64,000 nt of DNA from Mercurialis annua. Its lineage: Eukaryota; Streptophyta; Magnoliopsida; Malpighiales; Euphorbiaceae. Shown here one piece after another: positions 34,474-46,797 of the stretch. The position numbers and the translations under genes are program-made. How positions within the stretch are numbered: position 1 is the stretch's first letter; every line of letters begins with the position of its first letter. The notes beneath the pieces were generated by a model. That model had not been told where the DNA came from, searched no databases, and saw only the letters and a list, made by a program, of their open reading frames with translations. The stretch lies in the NCBI RefSeq assembly GCF_937616625.2, contig NC_065577.1, forward strand, positions 4,691,001 through 4,755,000, given 5' to 3'.

Positions 34474-35012
34474 TATTTTATTGTGATTATATCATTTTTA
34501 ATCTTATGTACATGGCTCTCATATTGGCAAGAAAATCAATTTGATTCGAATTTAGCCATAAAAAGAACACGATTTGTGCCAATTTTAAAAGGTTTTGTCA
34601 TAACTGACAAAAGTTATAAAGGTTTGGTATTTTTAGAAGGTTTGACCGTATTTTAGTCAGTATCGTATCTCTAGCAACTAAATTAATAAATAAATTTTAT
34701 AAAATATAAAAAACATTAATATAAAGAACAAAAGGTCAACGTGCCGGATGAATTTGTAACACATTTGACCCAATTTTTATTTTTTTGAGCAATTAATCTC
34801 AAAATTCTTCATTTTTAAGTCAAATTACACCATAATTTATATTTCTATTCCGGAGAATTATAGAATATGAACTTTTTAGAATGTTTCAGAGGATTTCAGA
34901 ATATGAGATTCGAGAGTGTTTCAGAGAAGTTAGGGACATAACCTCCATCACGTGCGAAGAGTTGTAGAGCGCCTGACAATTAGTCTCAGATAAATAAATA
35001 AATAAATAATTT

Positions 35013-38000
35013 TTGTCATTTTAAAATCTTTATCTTTTATTCAATTCATAAGCATTTATTATTTTCAATCACTACCCTCTTTTTCAAATCTTGCGTGCAA
35101 TCATTTTCTAGTTTCTATTTCTAAGAAAAGAAAACGATCCCTTCAAATTGCTAATTTCTCTAAATTATGAGTAATTAGCTTTTCTCAACCTATCAAACGT
35201 TTTGAGTAGAGATGGCAAATGAGTTTTTTTTGGATGGGGCTTATTTGAATTTGGCTAATTTTAGATTGGGCAATTCTGGATCATAATTCTTTGAATTATT
35301 TACATATATAATACTCGTTTTACTCCACTGCTTTTCATTTAAACGCTTCAATTGAAAATTTATCATATTTACGCTTTTTTAATTCTCATCTTTTCAACTG
35401 TTCGCTGTGACTATATTACATATGAACAAGGTTAGTCCATTTATTATTGGAAGCTTCTAATTTTAGTCCAAGTGCCACCATACTATAATATATAAACTAA
35501 TAAATTATTTTATAAAAAACAGTGATGTTATTATACTATACATTAAAGATAAGAAACAAACGACATGAAACTTAAACGACACAATGGATTAAGCATTTGT
35601 ATGGTCTCTTTATGTATGTCTCATGAGTTTCTTTACCCTACCGCCTAACAAGCCAAAAATAATGTAAAAAGAACATGTTTACTCTATATAAGTTTTGAAA
35701 GTTATGTATTGGTCTTTAAATGTTATTTCTAATGATTATTTATTTTAAAAATTAATTTGCTTGAAATATTATTATAAGTTATTAATTTACTGATCAAATA
35801 CATGTGTTTTGTTATTATAGTTTAATAAAGTCATAATTTTAAATAATATTTTCTATACGGTCACTTTTATTTTAGCCTTAATATTTTTAAAGTACAAAAT
35901 AAATTAGATGATAATTAAAGCTTTCAAAATCGCATATCTTATCTAATTTTCATTAAGTTCATCATTTTAAAATAATATCAAATCTTTAAGTATATTTTCA
36001 ATTCTTACCAAATTTAATGTTTTTTATTTGAAAAATATTTATTATAATAATTTTATCAATTATTTTCTAGATTTTGATTAGTATTATTTAGGGGTAATGT
36101 CATAAAAATTCTGGAACTTTACATGTTTTCTCATTTTAATCATGCACTTTAAATTTTCTCATTTTCATGCACGAACTACCACTTTTTCTCAAATTCATGC
36201 ACGATGCTGAGGTTTACGGCTCCATTGGTGTATTTCGCTGAGGTGGAGGTCATTTTACACCAATGAATGAGTGCCACCTCAACACCGTGTATGAATTTGG
36301 GAAAAAGTGGTAGTTCGTGTATGAAAATGAGAAAATTTAAACTTCGTGATTAAAATGAAAAAACGTGTAAAATTCGTAAATTTTTTTGACATTAACCCTA
36401 TTTTTTAAATAACAAATGGTTTGGTTTGGTTAAAATTCAAAATTTTTGGCTAACTTTTTTTGAAATAGAATAAGTTTGACTAAAATTAAAGTGTACTTAT
36501 TGAAAGGTTTGGCTAGATTTAACTTTAGTTGAAAAATTTGATAATTTTAAGATATTAGACCTAATTAAAACAGATATTTAATATTAAAAATTAAGATATA
36601 ATTGTTTTCATAATAGTTCAATGATATGACTTTAGAAAATACAGTAATTAATTTAGATATATGAGGAATAAAATAATTTATCTATTACACTTTAAATGTA
36701 AATATCTTTTTCTTTTAGTAATCAAATAAAAGAAATAAAGTAATTATATACAATGTCTTTATATATAGTAATATAAAAAGAACTATTACAAAAATATCAG
36801 CATCATTATATAAATATTATTTAACTTATTTTAAAAAAAATCATACATTTTGTACCAAAAACAAATACAACCAATTATTTAATATCTAATGAAATTATAA
36901 TTTTATGAATTAGTGTTTTGTAAATTTAATAATTGTTGACTTACATATTTCATCTACTATTACTTTTATCATAAAAATTATATTTAACAATAGTTAATAA
37001 TCTTAAACACAATAATTTTAAATTAATTTAGTTATTCTTAATTTATTTTATTATTTATATTTCAAAATCATATTTTTTTATTAGTTTTACTCCTTTTAAT
37101 GCAAGTATGAAACCCTTATCCAAGCAAGTATATAATTACATTTTATAATAAAATGACACAACTTTTTTTTTAAAATAAATATGGCAACTCCTAAAATTAT
37201 TGTTGTCAAATAAGATAAATTGAATTGATTATTTTGATAAAAAAAAATTGTTTATGATTTTTTTAATTTAAAATAATATATTAACTTAACACTAATTATT
37301 TGATGAATGATAAAAGGTCAAAGCAACGCTTGGCTATTTTGCTAGTTTGCATGATACTAATAACATTTAGTTCGTTTTCAAAAAAAAAAACATTTAGTTG
37401 ACTTATCTTTTAACGTATTTGACTGTTTTTTATTATTTTAAAATAAACTTTATTTTATATAAATTATATATTAAAATTCTTAAATAATAATTAAAAAAAC
37501 AAAAATACCTTTTAAGTTATATTAATTTAACTAAAACATCATTATGCTAAAGTCGTGTATTAAATTTCTTCAAGTGCTCTTCCTTCACAATTATTAAAAA
37601 AAATTAATTTCATTAGAATATTTATGTATGTATAATATTAATTTCCTTTTAAATATTTAAAGTATCTTAGTATAATTTTAAAAAATAATTGCACATGTCA
37701 AAATTTCATTTAATTTTTTAACTTTTAATAAAATTTAAAATAAATTTAACAAATTTTATTTATTTTAAAAATAAAATATTAAATTTTATGAATTATACTT
37801 TTTTTCTTTAAATAATTAGAGAGTGAGAGTATTTGTGAAAAAATTGAACCCATAATTTTACAGAAAGTTGCCCACGTTTAGATTACTTGAATTATACCTC
37901 GTTGATATGAACCTTACTACTATAGAATGTCAATAAAGCAATACATGCTCAATGAAGATGCACAAATATTATTGTCACTGCACCAATATAACATTGTAAA

Positions 38001-38751
38001 CTTAAATATTGATTATATTAAAGTTAAAATAAATAAATAATATCATTGTAGATTTGTATTTATTATGCATCTAAATTAATTTCGTATAAATGTGTATAAC
38101 ATGTTCGGTAAAATACCTAAATAGACGATTCAAACTTAATTTATTGCTCTGGATATATATTTGACTTTTTAATTAAATATCTTTTAAATTTTAATTTTTT
38201 GGATAAATAAAATAAAATATTCAGAAACTAGAGATTACACATTATAGGAAATAATATTCCCATGATATCTTGTATTATAATATCTTGAAAAAATATTTTT
38301 TATTGGATATTTGTTGATTGTAGGTTGATTTTAATTGCTCATTTATTCTCTTTAATTACTTTTTGATAGCTCGTTATACTTGCTCTTTGGTTGATTATTG
38401 GTAGTTAAATGGTTAATTATTGGTGGCTCATTGGTAGCTCGTTCGTTGCTCTTTAATTGATCTTCATGCTTGTTGTATTTTACTTTCATTTTGATTGATT
38501 TTTAGCTGGTGAGTTAGTTTTTAGTACCATGTTTGAATATAAATATAATCTTCAAACAAATATTGTTTTCACTTATCAAAAATAATGTAGTCTATCTTCT
38601 AATTTTATTTTCTGTTATAACATATGATATTGGTATATTTTTTAGAGAAAAAAATAAAAATATTCCAAAATAAATCAAATATTACACAAATAGTCAAAAC
38701 CCAAATTTTTTACATTCATGACAAAATAAGGAGAAAGTTCACATTTTCTAA
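35013..38751. other. AT-rich intergenic DNA
   Basis: Apart from the foldback element at 36090-36400 I see no gene, RNA or structured repeat. Open frames are short and contain stops throughout. 38320-38470 has a loose repetition of TTGATTATTGGTAG / GCTCATTGGTAGCTCG. Confidence 0.6.
36090..36400. mobile_element. Foldback MITE
   Basis: AGGGGTAATGTCATAAAAATT...TTTTCTCATTTTAATCA is inverted at the right (TGATTAAAATGAAAAAACG...GACATTAACCCT). A second inner arm pair (CACGAACTACCACTTTTTCTC / GGGAAAAAGTGGTAGTTCGTG) follows. Flanks attattta and atttttta are an imperfect 8-bp duplication. Confidence 0.75.
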
Positions 38752-39489
38752 CCAACTGTCACGACCCAATCTCAGGATCGAGACCGGCGCTAGGGAATGG
38801 GAGTGGTTGCTCCGAAACCCGTAGCAAGCCTAAAAACGTAAAATAATTTTTCGCGAAATGTAAACGTCATGCATGACATACATAAACACGTGTCATGCAG
38901 AAGCACACATGACAGGCACACATATCCTCTGGCAGTCACAATATTATATAACGCAGCAAGCGTAAAACACATATACTTTAAAACATTAAAGTTATATTTA
39001 CAGAAAACTATATATTACAGCTGACTCGCAAAATACTTATCTACTGCAGCTCTAAGAGTAAAGTACTGTTTCTTTACATACTAAAAAATACAGACTTCTG
39101 GAAGTAGGATAGAAGTCTGTTGCCTCAAAGCGTCTTTATCCTGAAAGGAAATCTGTGAGGGGTCAATATATTGGGATATACTGAGTGAGTTCATACATTT
39201 ACTAATAAGTATTTAAATAAAACATAAAATCGTAATCAATCATATGCAGCCAAGTACAGGATCCGATTGAAACCTTAATCCTCGAACATACTAATAATCA
39301 ATCGATCAACCCAATCATAAATATCAATTGCGAGTCCAACTCGCTGGTGGCCCAGCCACTAGATACGGGGACTTCCAGGCTACACCGTAGCCGAGTTCAC
39401 TCTACGTATCGAAATCATAACCCAATCGTAAATTTCATATTCATCATCAGCTCCCAGCTGAAGCATATCAAAACTGGTGATCACACAGT

Positions 39490-39508
39490 CCTATTGTCGC
39501 CCAATAGG
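39490..39508 (-). other. Conserved LTR stem-loop, family E copy (3' LTR)
   Basis: Sense CCTATTG-GGCGA-CAATAGG, seven pairs, five-base loop, flanked by GGAACGTGCTA and ACTGTGTGATCACCAGT. Confidence 0.8.
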
Positions 39509-40100
39509 TAGCACGTTCCATCGGATCAATACTGGTTTCAAATCAAGCATATGCAATTCATAAAAAGAATTCGCATCGCAATCATGTAAAACAAACATAA
39601 AGCAATATAAAATATTTGCTTAAATAAATACTTTAAAAGCAAATCGTATAAACTCACAGAAAACGCTTATCCAAAAATACGTCGGGGCTTTAGAAACGTC
39701 AAGCTTCCCGAGCTCCTGGTCCAGCTGCTTCTTGCCTCGCTGGATCTAAAACAATTTCAAAACATTTGACTCACATCAGAATCCTATTCTAAGATTGACT
39801 CTAGACTCGAGACACGACAAGACACAAAACATAAGCCGTCGTGCTTCAAACGTAATCTTTTCCGATAAACGAATCATTCTTCTCTCATCTCTTACTATTT
39901 CTCAGTTCAATTTTCAATAGAGAATATAGGTTTTCTCAATGAAACCAATTGATATCCATAAACTAACTAATCCCAAACAACTAGTCATAATTTACTCGTT
40001 TTACGTCCGAATCTCGCATTTTCGGAGTCCGGGAGTCGATATCGGGATGGGGAATCATCAAATTAGGTTTTTAGGGTCATTCCCCTTCAAAGGAGGGGTG

Positions 40101-40232
40101 GTGCACGTCGTGCACCCCCCTTGTGCACGTCGTGCACCTTGGGTGCACGTCGTGCACCTCACTGGTGCACGTCGTGCCCCTGCACGACGTGCACTGATGT
40201 TGTGCACGTCGTGCACCTTCGTGGGCACGACC
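40101..40232. repeat. GTGCACGTCGTGCAC palindrome array, six units (3' LTR)
   Basis: Units of 15 bp at 40101, 40123, 40143, 40164, 40180 (inverted, CTGCACGACGTGCAC) and 40202, plus a degenerate GTGGGCACGACC tail, with period about 20 bp. Each unit is an odd palindrome. The array lies in the predicted leader intron, 360-490 bp downstream of the TATA box. Confidence 0.9.
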
Positions 40233-40591
40233 CAGGCCGCTGAAAACAGCCCTCCCGACGTGCTAAAACCTTCCTGAGCCATTAGATTCATCAAAACATC
40301 AATCAAGCTAGTCGGAAACACGCGAAAACGATAGAAAACGAGTTTAAAACGATTAAACGATTCGATACTATAAAAACCTATCGTTTAACTCGATATATCA
40401 CCAAAATCACTAACCCAAATAACGAAACGACAAGCTTACCTTGTTCCCCACCACGATACGAAGAAATCGAGACGAAAAACTCGCAAAACAGATCAAGAAC
40501 GGCGATCGAGCGACGGAAACGGTGAGAACGGCGAGAGAATGAAAAAGGGTCTGATGAAGGTTCTGTATCATTCCTTCATCTGAAGGAAACT

Positions 40592-40600
40592 TATATATAT
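40592..40600 (-). promoter_or_regulatory. TATA box of the Tekay-like LTR
   Basis: TATATATAA on the minus strand about 340 bp into the LTR, with a matching copy at 47900-47908. Downstream sequence is a CT/GA-rich leader up to the splice donor. Confidence 0.6.
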
Positions 40601-40891
40601 AATGGTCAATTTGCAACTTGGTCCTTGAAACTTTTCAAATGTTGCAATTTAGTCCAAAACCTATCCGCGTCCAAAATTTAAACGGTCTCCGATTGACTCG
40701 AAACTTTTACCACTAATACTATAAATTATTTCGCGGACTTTGGCGAAATAATTTCCGTCACGGGATTTATAATATATTTTATATTAATTTCTGAAGTTAA
40801 ATCCTTAAATCCCGCTAACTAACTTATTAAAATTTATTCTAAATTCCCGATATAATTAAATTAAATTCTCCTTAATTTAATTTATCGGAAA

Positions 40892-43800
40892 TCACGACAC
40901 GTGGCACGACGTAATTATCTTAAAATATTTTGGGGTATTACATTCACCCCCCCTTAAAATAAATTCGTCCTCGAATTTAAAATTTAGCCACGTACCTTGA
41001 GTGAAAAGATATGGGTACTTCTGCCTCATATCCTCTTCTGTCTCCCACGTGCACTCTTCTACGGACTGACTTCTCCAAAGAACTTTCACCATTGGAATTC
41101 TTTTCATTCGCAATTGCCGTATCTGCGTGTCGACAATCTGCACTGGTCGTTCTTCGTAAGTCAGTTCTTCGCTCACGTCCACCACTTGTGGTTGAATTAT
41201 TCGAGAAGGGTCTGGTACATATTTCCGGAGCATGGAAATATGGAAGACAGGATGAACTTGCAACATCTCTGGTGGCAAATCCAGCTTATAGGCAACTAAG
41301 CCTATGCGTTCTACGATCTGGTAAGGTCCGACATATCTCGGTGCCAATTTACCCTTCTTTCCAAAACGAATTACTCCCTTCATCGGTGATACTTTGAGAA
41401 ACACGTAGTCTCCGATCTGAAATTCAATATCCTTCCTCTTGGGGTCCGCGTAACTCTTCTGTCGACTGGAAGCAGTAGTCAAATGCTGCTTTATCAATGG
41501 CACTTTTTCTGACGTAATCTGGATGATCTCTGCTCCAGTGAGCTTTCGTTCACCGACTTCGTCCCAACAGATAGGGGATCGACACTTGCGACCGTATAAT
41601 GCTTCGTAAGGAGCCATCTCGATGCTTGAATGATAGCTGTTGTTGTAGGCAAACTCGACTAGAGGTAGGTACGTATCCCAACTACCTCCAAAGTCTAATA
41701 CGCAAAGTCGAAGCATATCTTCTAACGTTTGAATCGTTCGCTCAGACTGACCGTCCGTCTAAGGGTGAAACGCAGTGCTGAAATTCAATCGCGTTCCTAA
41801 TGCGTCTTGTAGACTCTTCCAGAAATGAGAGGTAAATACAGAACCTCTATCTGAAACGATTGACACGGGAACTCCGTGTAGGCTCACGATCTTATCGATA
41901 TAAATCTCCGCCAACTTTGCTGTAGAATAAGTCGTCTTTATTGGAATGAAGTGCGCTGACTTCGTCAAACGATCCACGATTACCCAAATAGAGTCAAAAC
42001 CTTTCTGCGTCTTAGGTAGTCCGACTACGAAATCCATCGTAATTTGCTCCCACTTCCACTCTGGAATGGGTAAGGGCTGAAGAAAACCGTATGGTCGCTG
42101 ATGCTCCAACTTGACTTGTTGACAAGTCGGGCATTTCGCCACGAACTCTGCGATATCTTTCTTCATTCCGCTCCACCAGTACGTTGTCTTAATGTCGTGA
42201 TACATCTTCGTGGAACCAGGATGAACGTTATACATCGTTCCATGAGTCTCTTCCATGATCTTCTGTCTTAAGTCTTCCACGTCTGGAACGCACATTCGAC
42301 TGCCGTATTTCAGCATTCCGTTGACGATACTGAAATCTTGACTCTTTCCTTGTTGAACTTCTTCAATTAGATGCTTTAATTGAGGGTCATCCGCTTGCAA
42401 TTCTTTGATCTGATCTATCAACGTCGATCGTATTGTTAGCTGAGCCATTAAGTTTCCGAGAGATGAAATCTCGAGCTCCACTCCTTGGCTAAACATCATA
42501 TGAATCTCGTTGATTAATGGTCTCCGCCATGTCGTTGTAACGTGCGCGAGACTTCCTGCCGACTTCCTGCTTAAGGCATCCGCCACTACGTTGGCCTTGC
42601 CTGGATGGTATTGTATCGTGCAGTCGTAGTCTTTTAGTAGCTCCATCCATCTCCGCTGTCTGAGGTTTAACTCTCGTTGTTCAAAAATGTACTTCAAGCT
42701 TTTATGATCTGTAAAGATCTCGCACGTAGCACCGTATAAATAATGTCTCCAGATCTTTAGCGCAAATATTACTGCTGCTAATTCTAGATCATGCGTCAGA
42801 TAATTCGTCTCGTGCTTCTTAAGCTGTCGCGACGCGTACGCTATTACTCTACCGTGTTGCATAAGGACGCATCCTAATCCGACTCGTGAAGCATCACAGT
42901 AGACTGTGAATCCTTCCGTTCCTTCTGGTAGCGTTAGGACTGGTGCCGTCGTCAGACACTCTTTCAGTTTCAGAAAACTGAGTTCACACTGGTCCGTCCA
43001 GTTGAATTTCGCGTTCTTCTGAGTTAACTTCGTCAAAGGTACAGCGATCTTCGAAAAGTCCTGTACGAATCGTCTATAATATCCTGCCAAACCGAGGAAA
43101 CTTCTAACTTCCGTAACCGATTCAGGTCGCTTCCATTCTATTACTGCTTCAATCTTCTTTGGGTCAACCTTAATGCCGCTTTGTGAAACCACATGACCTA
43201 AGAAAGCCACTTCCGTTAGCCAAAATTCACATTTAGAGAATTTGGCGTAAAGCTGATGCTCTTTTAGCGTCTGTAGTACTATCCGCAAATGTTGTGCATG
43301 CTCTTCTTTTGAACGTGAATAGATCAAAATATCGTCGATAAACACGATCACGAACTGATCCAAGTACGGTTTGAATATTCTATTCATCAAATCCATGAAG
43401 GCTGCTGGGGCGTTCGTCAATCCGAATGACATAACGAGAAATTCGTAATGACCGTATCGAGTTCGAAAAGCAGTCTTCTGAACATCATCATCGCGAATCT
43501 TCAGTTGATGATAGCCTGATCTCAGATCAATCTTGGAGAAATACTTCGCTCCTTGCAACTGGTCGAATAAATCGTCGATTCTAGGTAACGGATACTTATT
43601 CTTGATCGTCACCTTATTCAGCTGTCGATAATCGATACATAGTCGAAGCGATCCATCCTTCTTTTTCACAAATAGCACTGGTGCACCCCATGGGGATACA
43701 CTCGGTCTGATGAAACCACGATCAAACAATTCTTCTAGCTGATCCTTAAGTTCTTTAAGCTCTGCTGGCGCCATTCGATAAGGTGGTATCGATATCGGCT

Positions 43801-44443
43801 TTGTGCCAGGAGCCAATTCGATACAAAATTCAATCTCACGATCTGGGGGTAATCCAGGTAATTCCTCTGGAAAAACGTCTGGGTACTCCGACACCACTGG
43901 TACATTACTTAAGTTTACACTTTTCTTCTCCACGTCTCGTACTATCGCTAAGAATCCTTGACATCCCTTCTTCAACATGCGACAAGCTTTAATAGCTGAG
44001 ATAATACTCGTAGAAGATTCCATCTTATCACCCTGAATTGAAATCGCTTCAATTCCAGGCGTGTTAAACGTTACCGTCTTCTTCCAGCAATCCACATTGG
44101 CGTAGTGCTGAGCTAGCCAATCCATTCCTAATATGACGTCAAAAGCTAATACTTCGAGTAAAATCAAGTCAACTAACAAATCTCGTCCTTGAACTTTGAC
44201 AGGACAGGACGGATAAACGATACTAACTTCCACACTCTCTCCGACTGGGGTAGCTACTGACAAAGGATTCCTAAGGTACGCTGGTTGCACTCCTAACTTA
44301 CTAGCAAAACTAGGCGAAACAAACGAATGCGTAGCGCCCGGATCAAATAAAATTAGTGCGTCTTGAGAAGCGATAGGAAAAGTACCTTGCACCACAGCAT
44401 TGGAAGCCTGAGCCTCCTGAGGATTCAGTGCAAAGACCCTAGC
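40892..44443 (-). pseudogene. pol polyprotein (protease, RT, RNase H, integrase, chromodomain-like end), one stop codon
   Basis: One frame from about 44443 to 40892, broken only by TAG at 41759-41761. Counting from 44395: protease site [10 protein letters not shown] (D18); RT about 190-410 with FIDD at 352-355; RNase H about 497-620 (D501, E538, D563); integrase zinc domain (H725...C755PTC758); integrase core D788 and D849. The stop falls after residue 878, between the second Asp and the final catalytic Glu, and the frame continues for 14 codons to an ATG and another 274 codons. The end, VLWRSQSVEECTWETEEDM, resembles the chromodomain-type tails of Tekay pol. The first open part has no ATG, so translation must come from gag. 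The 3' end overlaps the LTR by about 50 bp. Copies DNA from element RNA and inserts it into chromatin. Confidence 0.93.
40943..40955 (-). other. Polypurine tract
   Basis: Sense AAGGGGGGGTGAA just before the 3' LTR, with TCGAGGACGAATTTA upstream. Confidence 0.8.
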
Positions 44444-45801
44444 CTGACTCCGCCAGCCTGTGAAGTCTGACCAGTACCGCGTCCTCCGCCATTTCTGCCT
44501 CCTCGATTTGCGTAACCACGGCCTCTCTGGCCAGTGAAGGTACTCCCTGTCTGATCATATCCTGACGCTGCCTGATGTGCAGTCCTCTGCTGCTGATAAG
44601 AAGGCTGTACTACTGTAGTCATCGAACCCTGGGGCATCTGCCTCGGACAGTCTCTAGCAAAGTGACCTCGTTGACCACAGTTAAAACATGCTCCATTAGC
44701 AGTGTAACACGCGCCATAGTGCCTCCTATTACAGTTCAGACATAAAGGGACTCCGCCTCCCATGTCACTCATCGATCTGGCACTAAATCCGGTGCCTGAA
44801 GTACTGACTCTAGTTCCATACCGAGCTCTCTTATTTCTCTGTTGACGTGATGGGGGTCGAGAATAACTCCTAGCATATGATTGGGTAGGTGCGCTCTGTA
44901 CGCTGCGAAACGTATTATCTCTCACAGGTGCAACATTGGAAGGGTCAGGAATTCTTCCAAAACGGATAAGAGAAACTTCCATTTTCCTAGCACTGTCAAT
45001 CAGTTGTACTAGGGTTCTTCCGATATCAGACGTTAGGCTCACAAATTCAGCTCCTAGACCCTCTACAAACCTTGAGTTCACTCTAACTGGGTCTGTAGTC
45101 AGGTCTGGTGCAAATCTACTCACCCTGGTAAAATCCGTCACATACTCTTGCACAGACCGGTTGCCTCTATTCAGGGTCAACCACTGACTACGATAACTCT
45201 CCGTCACCGCATAAGGTAAAAAGTATTCCCTAAAGTGGTTTGCAAATTCAGCCCAGGTCATAGTGTCCATGGTCGGCTGAATATGCTGCTGAAACCAATC
45301 TTTCGCAGGTCCTTTCAATGACATTTCCACCATAATGATGGTCTGTCTCTCATTAGCTTGCAGGCGTCGAGCATTACGTTCTACTTCTTCGAGGAAATCG
45401 AGAGCATCGCCTGTACTGTCAAACTTAGTTGGTTTGAGACGCATATAAGCCAAGACGATATCTCGGTCAGTGAAAGCCACATTACGCAACTGTTGCTGCT
45501 GTAGTTGCTCACGATGCATATTCTGCACCTCAGCCTGATTAGCTTGCATAGCCGCAATTCCCGTAAGAAACTGATTCAGATCAAAACCCACAACATTAGG
45601 TTGATGGGCTTGCGCTTGCACTCCAGGTGCCTGCGCCTGGGCCTCTTGGCCTCTACCATCACCAGCCGCTTCAGGTGGTAAGTTAAGTCCACCCTGAACA
45701 GAAGACTCATCTTGAGCTTCTGGATGGACGTCATGCGCCCCTTCTATAACGTTACGTGCTACAGCGGCAGCTCGCTCTACTTCTTGTCGTTGGTCAGACA
45801 T
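44425..45801 (-). CDS. gag polyprotein, Ty3/gypsy
   Basis: 458 codons from ATG at 45799-45801 ([10 protein letters not shown]). A Gln/Ala-rich N-terminus is followed by a capsid region (about residues 110-290: [36 protein letters not shown]), then [12 protein letters not shown] (CX2CX3HX3C) and the CCHC knuckle [14 protein letters not shown], near residues 354-385, and an RGG tail. It ends [12 protein letters not shown] at 44425, while the pol frame ([11 protein letters not shown]...) is open through the same bases one position away. In the related element at 304-2001 gag and protease are in one frame, so a 1-nt deletion near 44445 is the likely cause; there is no obvious slippery heptamer. 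Confidence 0.9.
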   Translation of the reverse strand: MSDQRQEVERAAAVARNVIEGAHDVHPEAQDESSVQGGLNLPPEAAGDGRGQEAQAQAPGVQAQAHQPNVVGFDLNQFLTGIAAMQANQAEVQNMHREQLQQQQLRNVAFTDRDIVLAYMRLKPTKFDSTGDALDFLEEVERNARRLQANERQTIIMVEMSLKGPAKDWFQQHIQPTMDTMTWAEFANHFREYFLPYAVTESYRSQWLTLNRGNRSVQEYVTDFTRVSRFAPDLTTDPVRVNSRFVEGLGAEFVSLTSDIGRTLVQLIDSARKMEVSLIRFGRIPDPSNVAPVRDNTFRSVQSAPTQSYARSYSRPPSRQQRNKRARYGTRVSTSGTGFSARSMSDMGGGVPLCLNCNRRHYGACYTANGACFNCGQRGHFARDCPRQMPQGSMTTVVQPSYQQQRTAHQAASGYDQTGSTFTGQRGRGYANRGGRNGGGRGTGQTSQAGGVRLGSLH

Positions 45802-46048
45802 CCTGACCAAGACAAACAGCGTTACTTAGCCACATAATCGCATATTATCGCAAACACATACCGTATTAAACGCGCATCTCATCACAAGCGAACACACACG
45901 TAAGACAGACTCACATCCTAGAGGGAAAGCTGAAAGTTTGAAAATCAAATGAATACATAACAAAGACAAGACTTGAGTCCTATGTGCTGCAGTAGAATCC
46001 TAAGAAAATCAATCACTCTTCTGACATAAGCAATGGTAACTGGACCAT

Positions 46049-46060
46049 GCTCTGATACCA
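46049..46060 (-). other. Primer-binding site, initiator tRNA-Met
   Basis: TGGTATCAGAGC on the minus strand, four bases after the 5' LTR. Confidence 0.9.
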
Positions 46061-46797
46061 ACATTGTCACGACCCAATCTCAGGATCGAGACCGGCGCTA
46101 GGGAATGGGAGTGGTTGCTCCGAAACCCGTAGCAAGCCTAAAAACGTAAAATAATTTTTCGCGAAATGTAAACGTCATGCATGACATACATAGACACGTG
46201 TCATGCAGAAGCACACATGCCAGGCACACATATCCTCTGGCAGTCACAATATTATATAACGCAGCAAGCGTAAAACACATATACTTTAAAACATTAAAGT
46301 TATATTTACAGAAAACTATATATTACAGCTGACTCGCAAAATACTTATCTACTGCAGCTCTAAGAGTAAAGTACTGTTTCTTTACATACTCAAAAATACA
46401 GACTTCTGGAAGTAGGATAGAAGTCCGTTGCCTCAAAGCGTCTTTATCCTGAAAGGAAATCTGTGAGGGGTCAGTATATTGGGATATACTGAGTGAGTTC
46501 ATACATTTACTAATAAGTATTTAAATAAAACATAAAATCGTAATCAATCATATGCAGCCAAGTACAGGATCCGATTGAAACCTTAATCCTCGAACATACT
46601 AATAATCAATCGATCAACCCAATCATAAATATCAATTGCGAGTCCAACTCGCTGGTGGCCCAGCCACTAGATACGGGGACTTCCAGGCTACACCGTAGCC
46701 GAGTTCACTCTGCGTATCGAAATCATAACCCAATCGTAAATTTCATATTCATCATCAGCTCCCAGCTGAGGCATATCAAAACTGGTGATCACACAGT

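Larger units (their letters stand above)
30863..35012. repeat. Tandem duplication, copy 2
   Basis: Second copy of the unit at 28371-30862, enlarged by a 1.78-kb and a 0.86-kb Mutator-like element. It preserves the empty sites for three insertions of copy 1. Confidence 0.8.
38757..40942 (-). repeat. 3' LTR of the Tekay-like element
   Basis: Sense order from 40942: TGTAATACCCC, TATA box TATATATAA (40600-40592), leader, 5' splice site AACAAG|GTAAGCTTG (cut 40440/40439), palindrome array (40232-40101), 3' splice site TTGTTTTAG|ATCCAG (AG 39747-39746), stem-loop (39490-39508), GACCCCTCAC with CCTTTCAG at 39141, then the U5 end CTAGCGCCGGTCTC...TGACA. Short frames in it have no coding character. 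Confidence 0.95.

Noticed and set aside
40101..40232. Regularly spaced palindromic repeats that resemble a CRISPR array
   Set aside because: The sequence is a plant nuclear LTR, spacers are only about 5-8 bp, arms vary, and a copy is present in both LTRs. Not CRISPR.
44395..44470. Programmed frameshift between gag and pol of the 38757 element
   Set aside because: No slippery heptamer or stop-proximal hairpin is obvious, and the related element at 304-2001 has gag and protease in one frame, so a one-base deletion is simpler.
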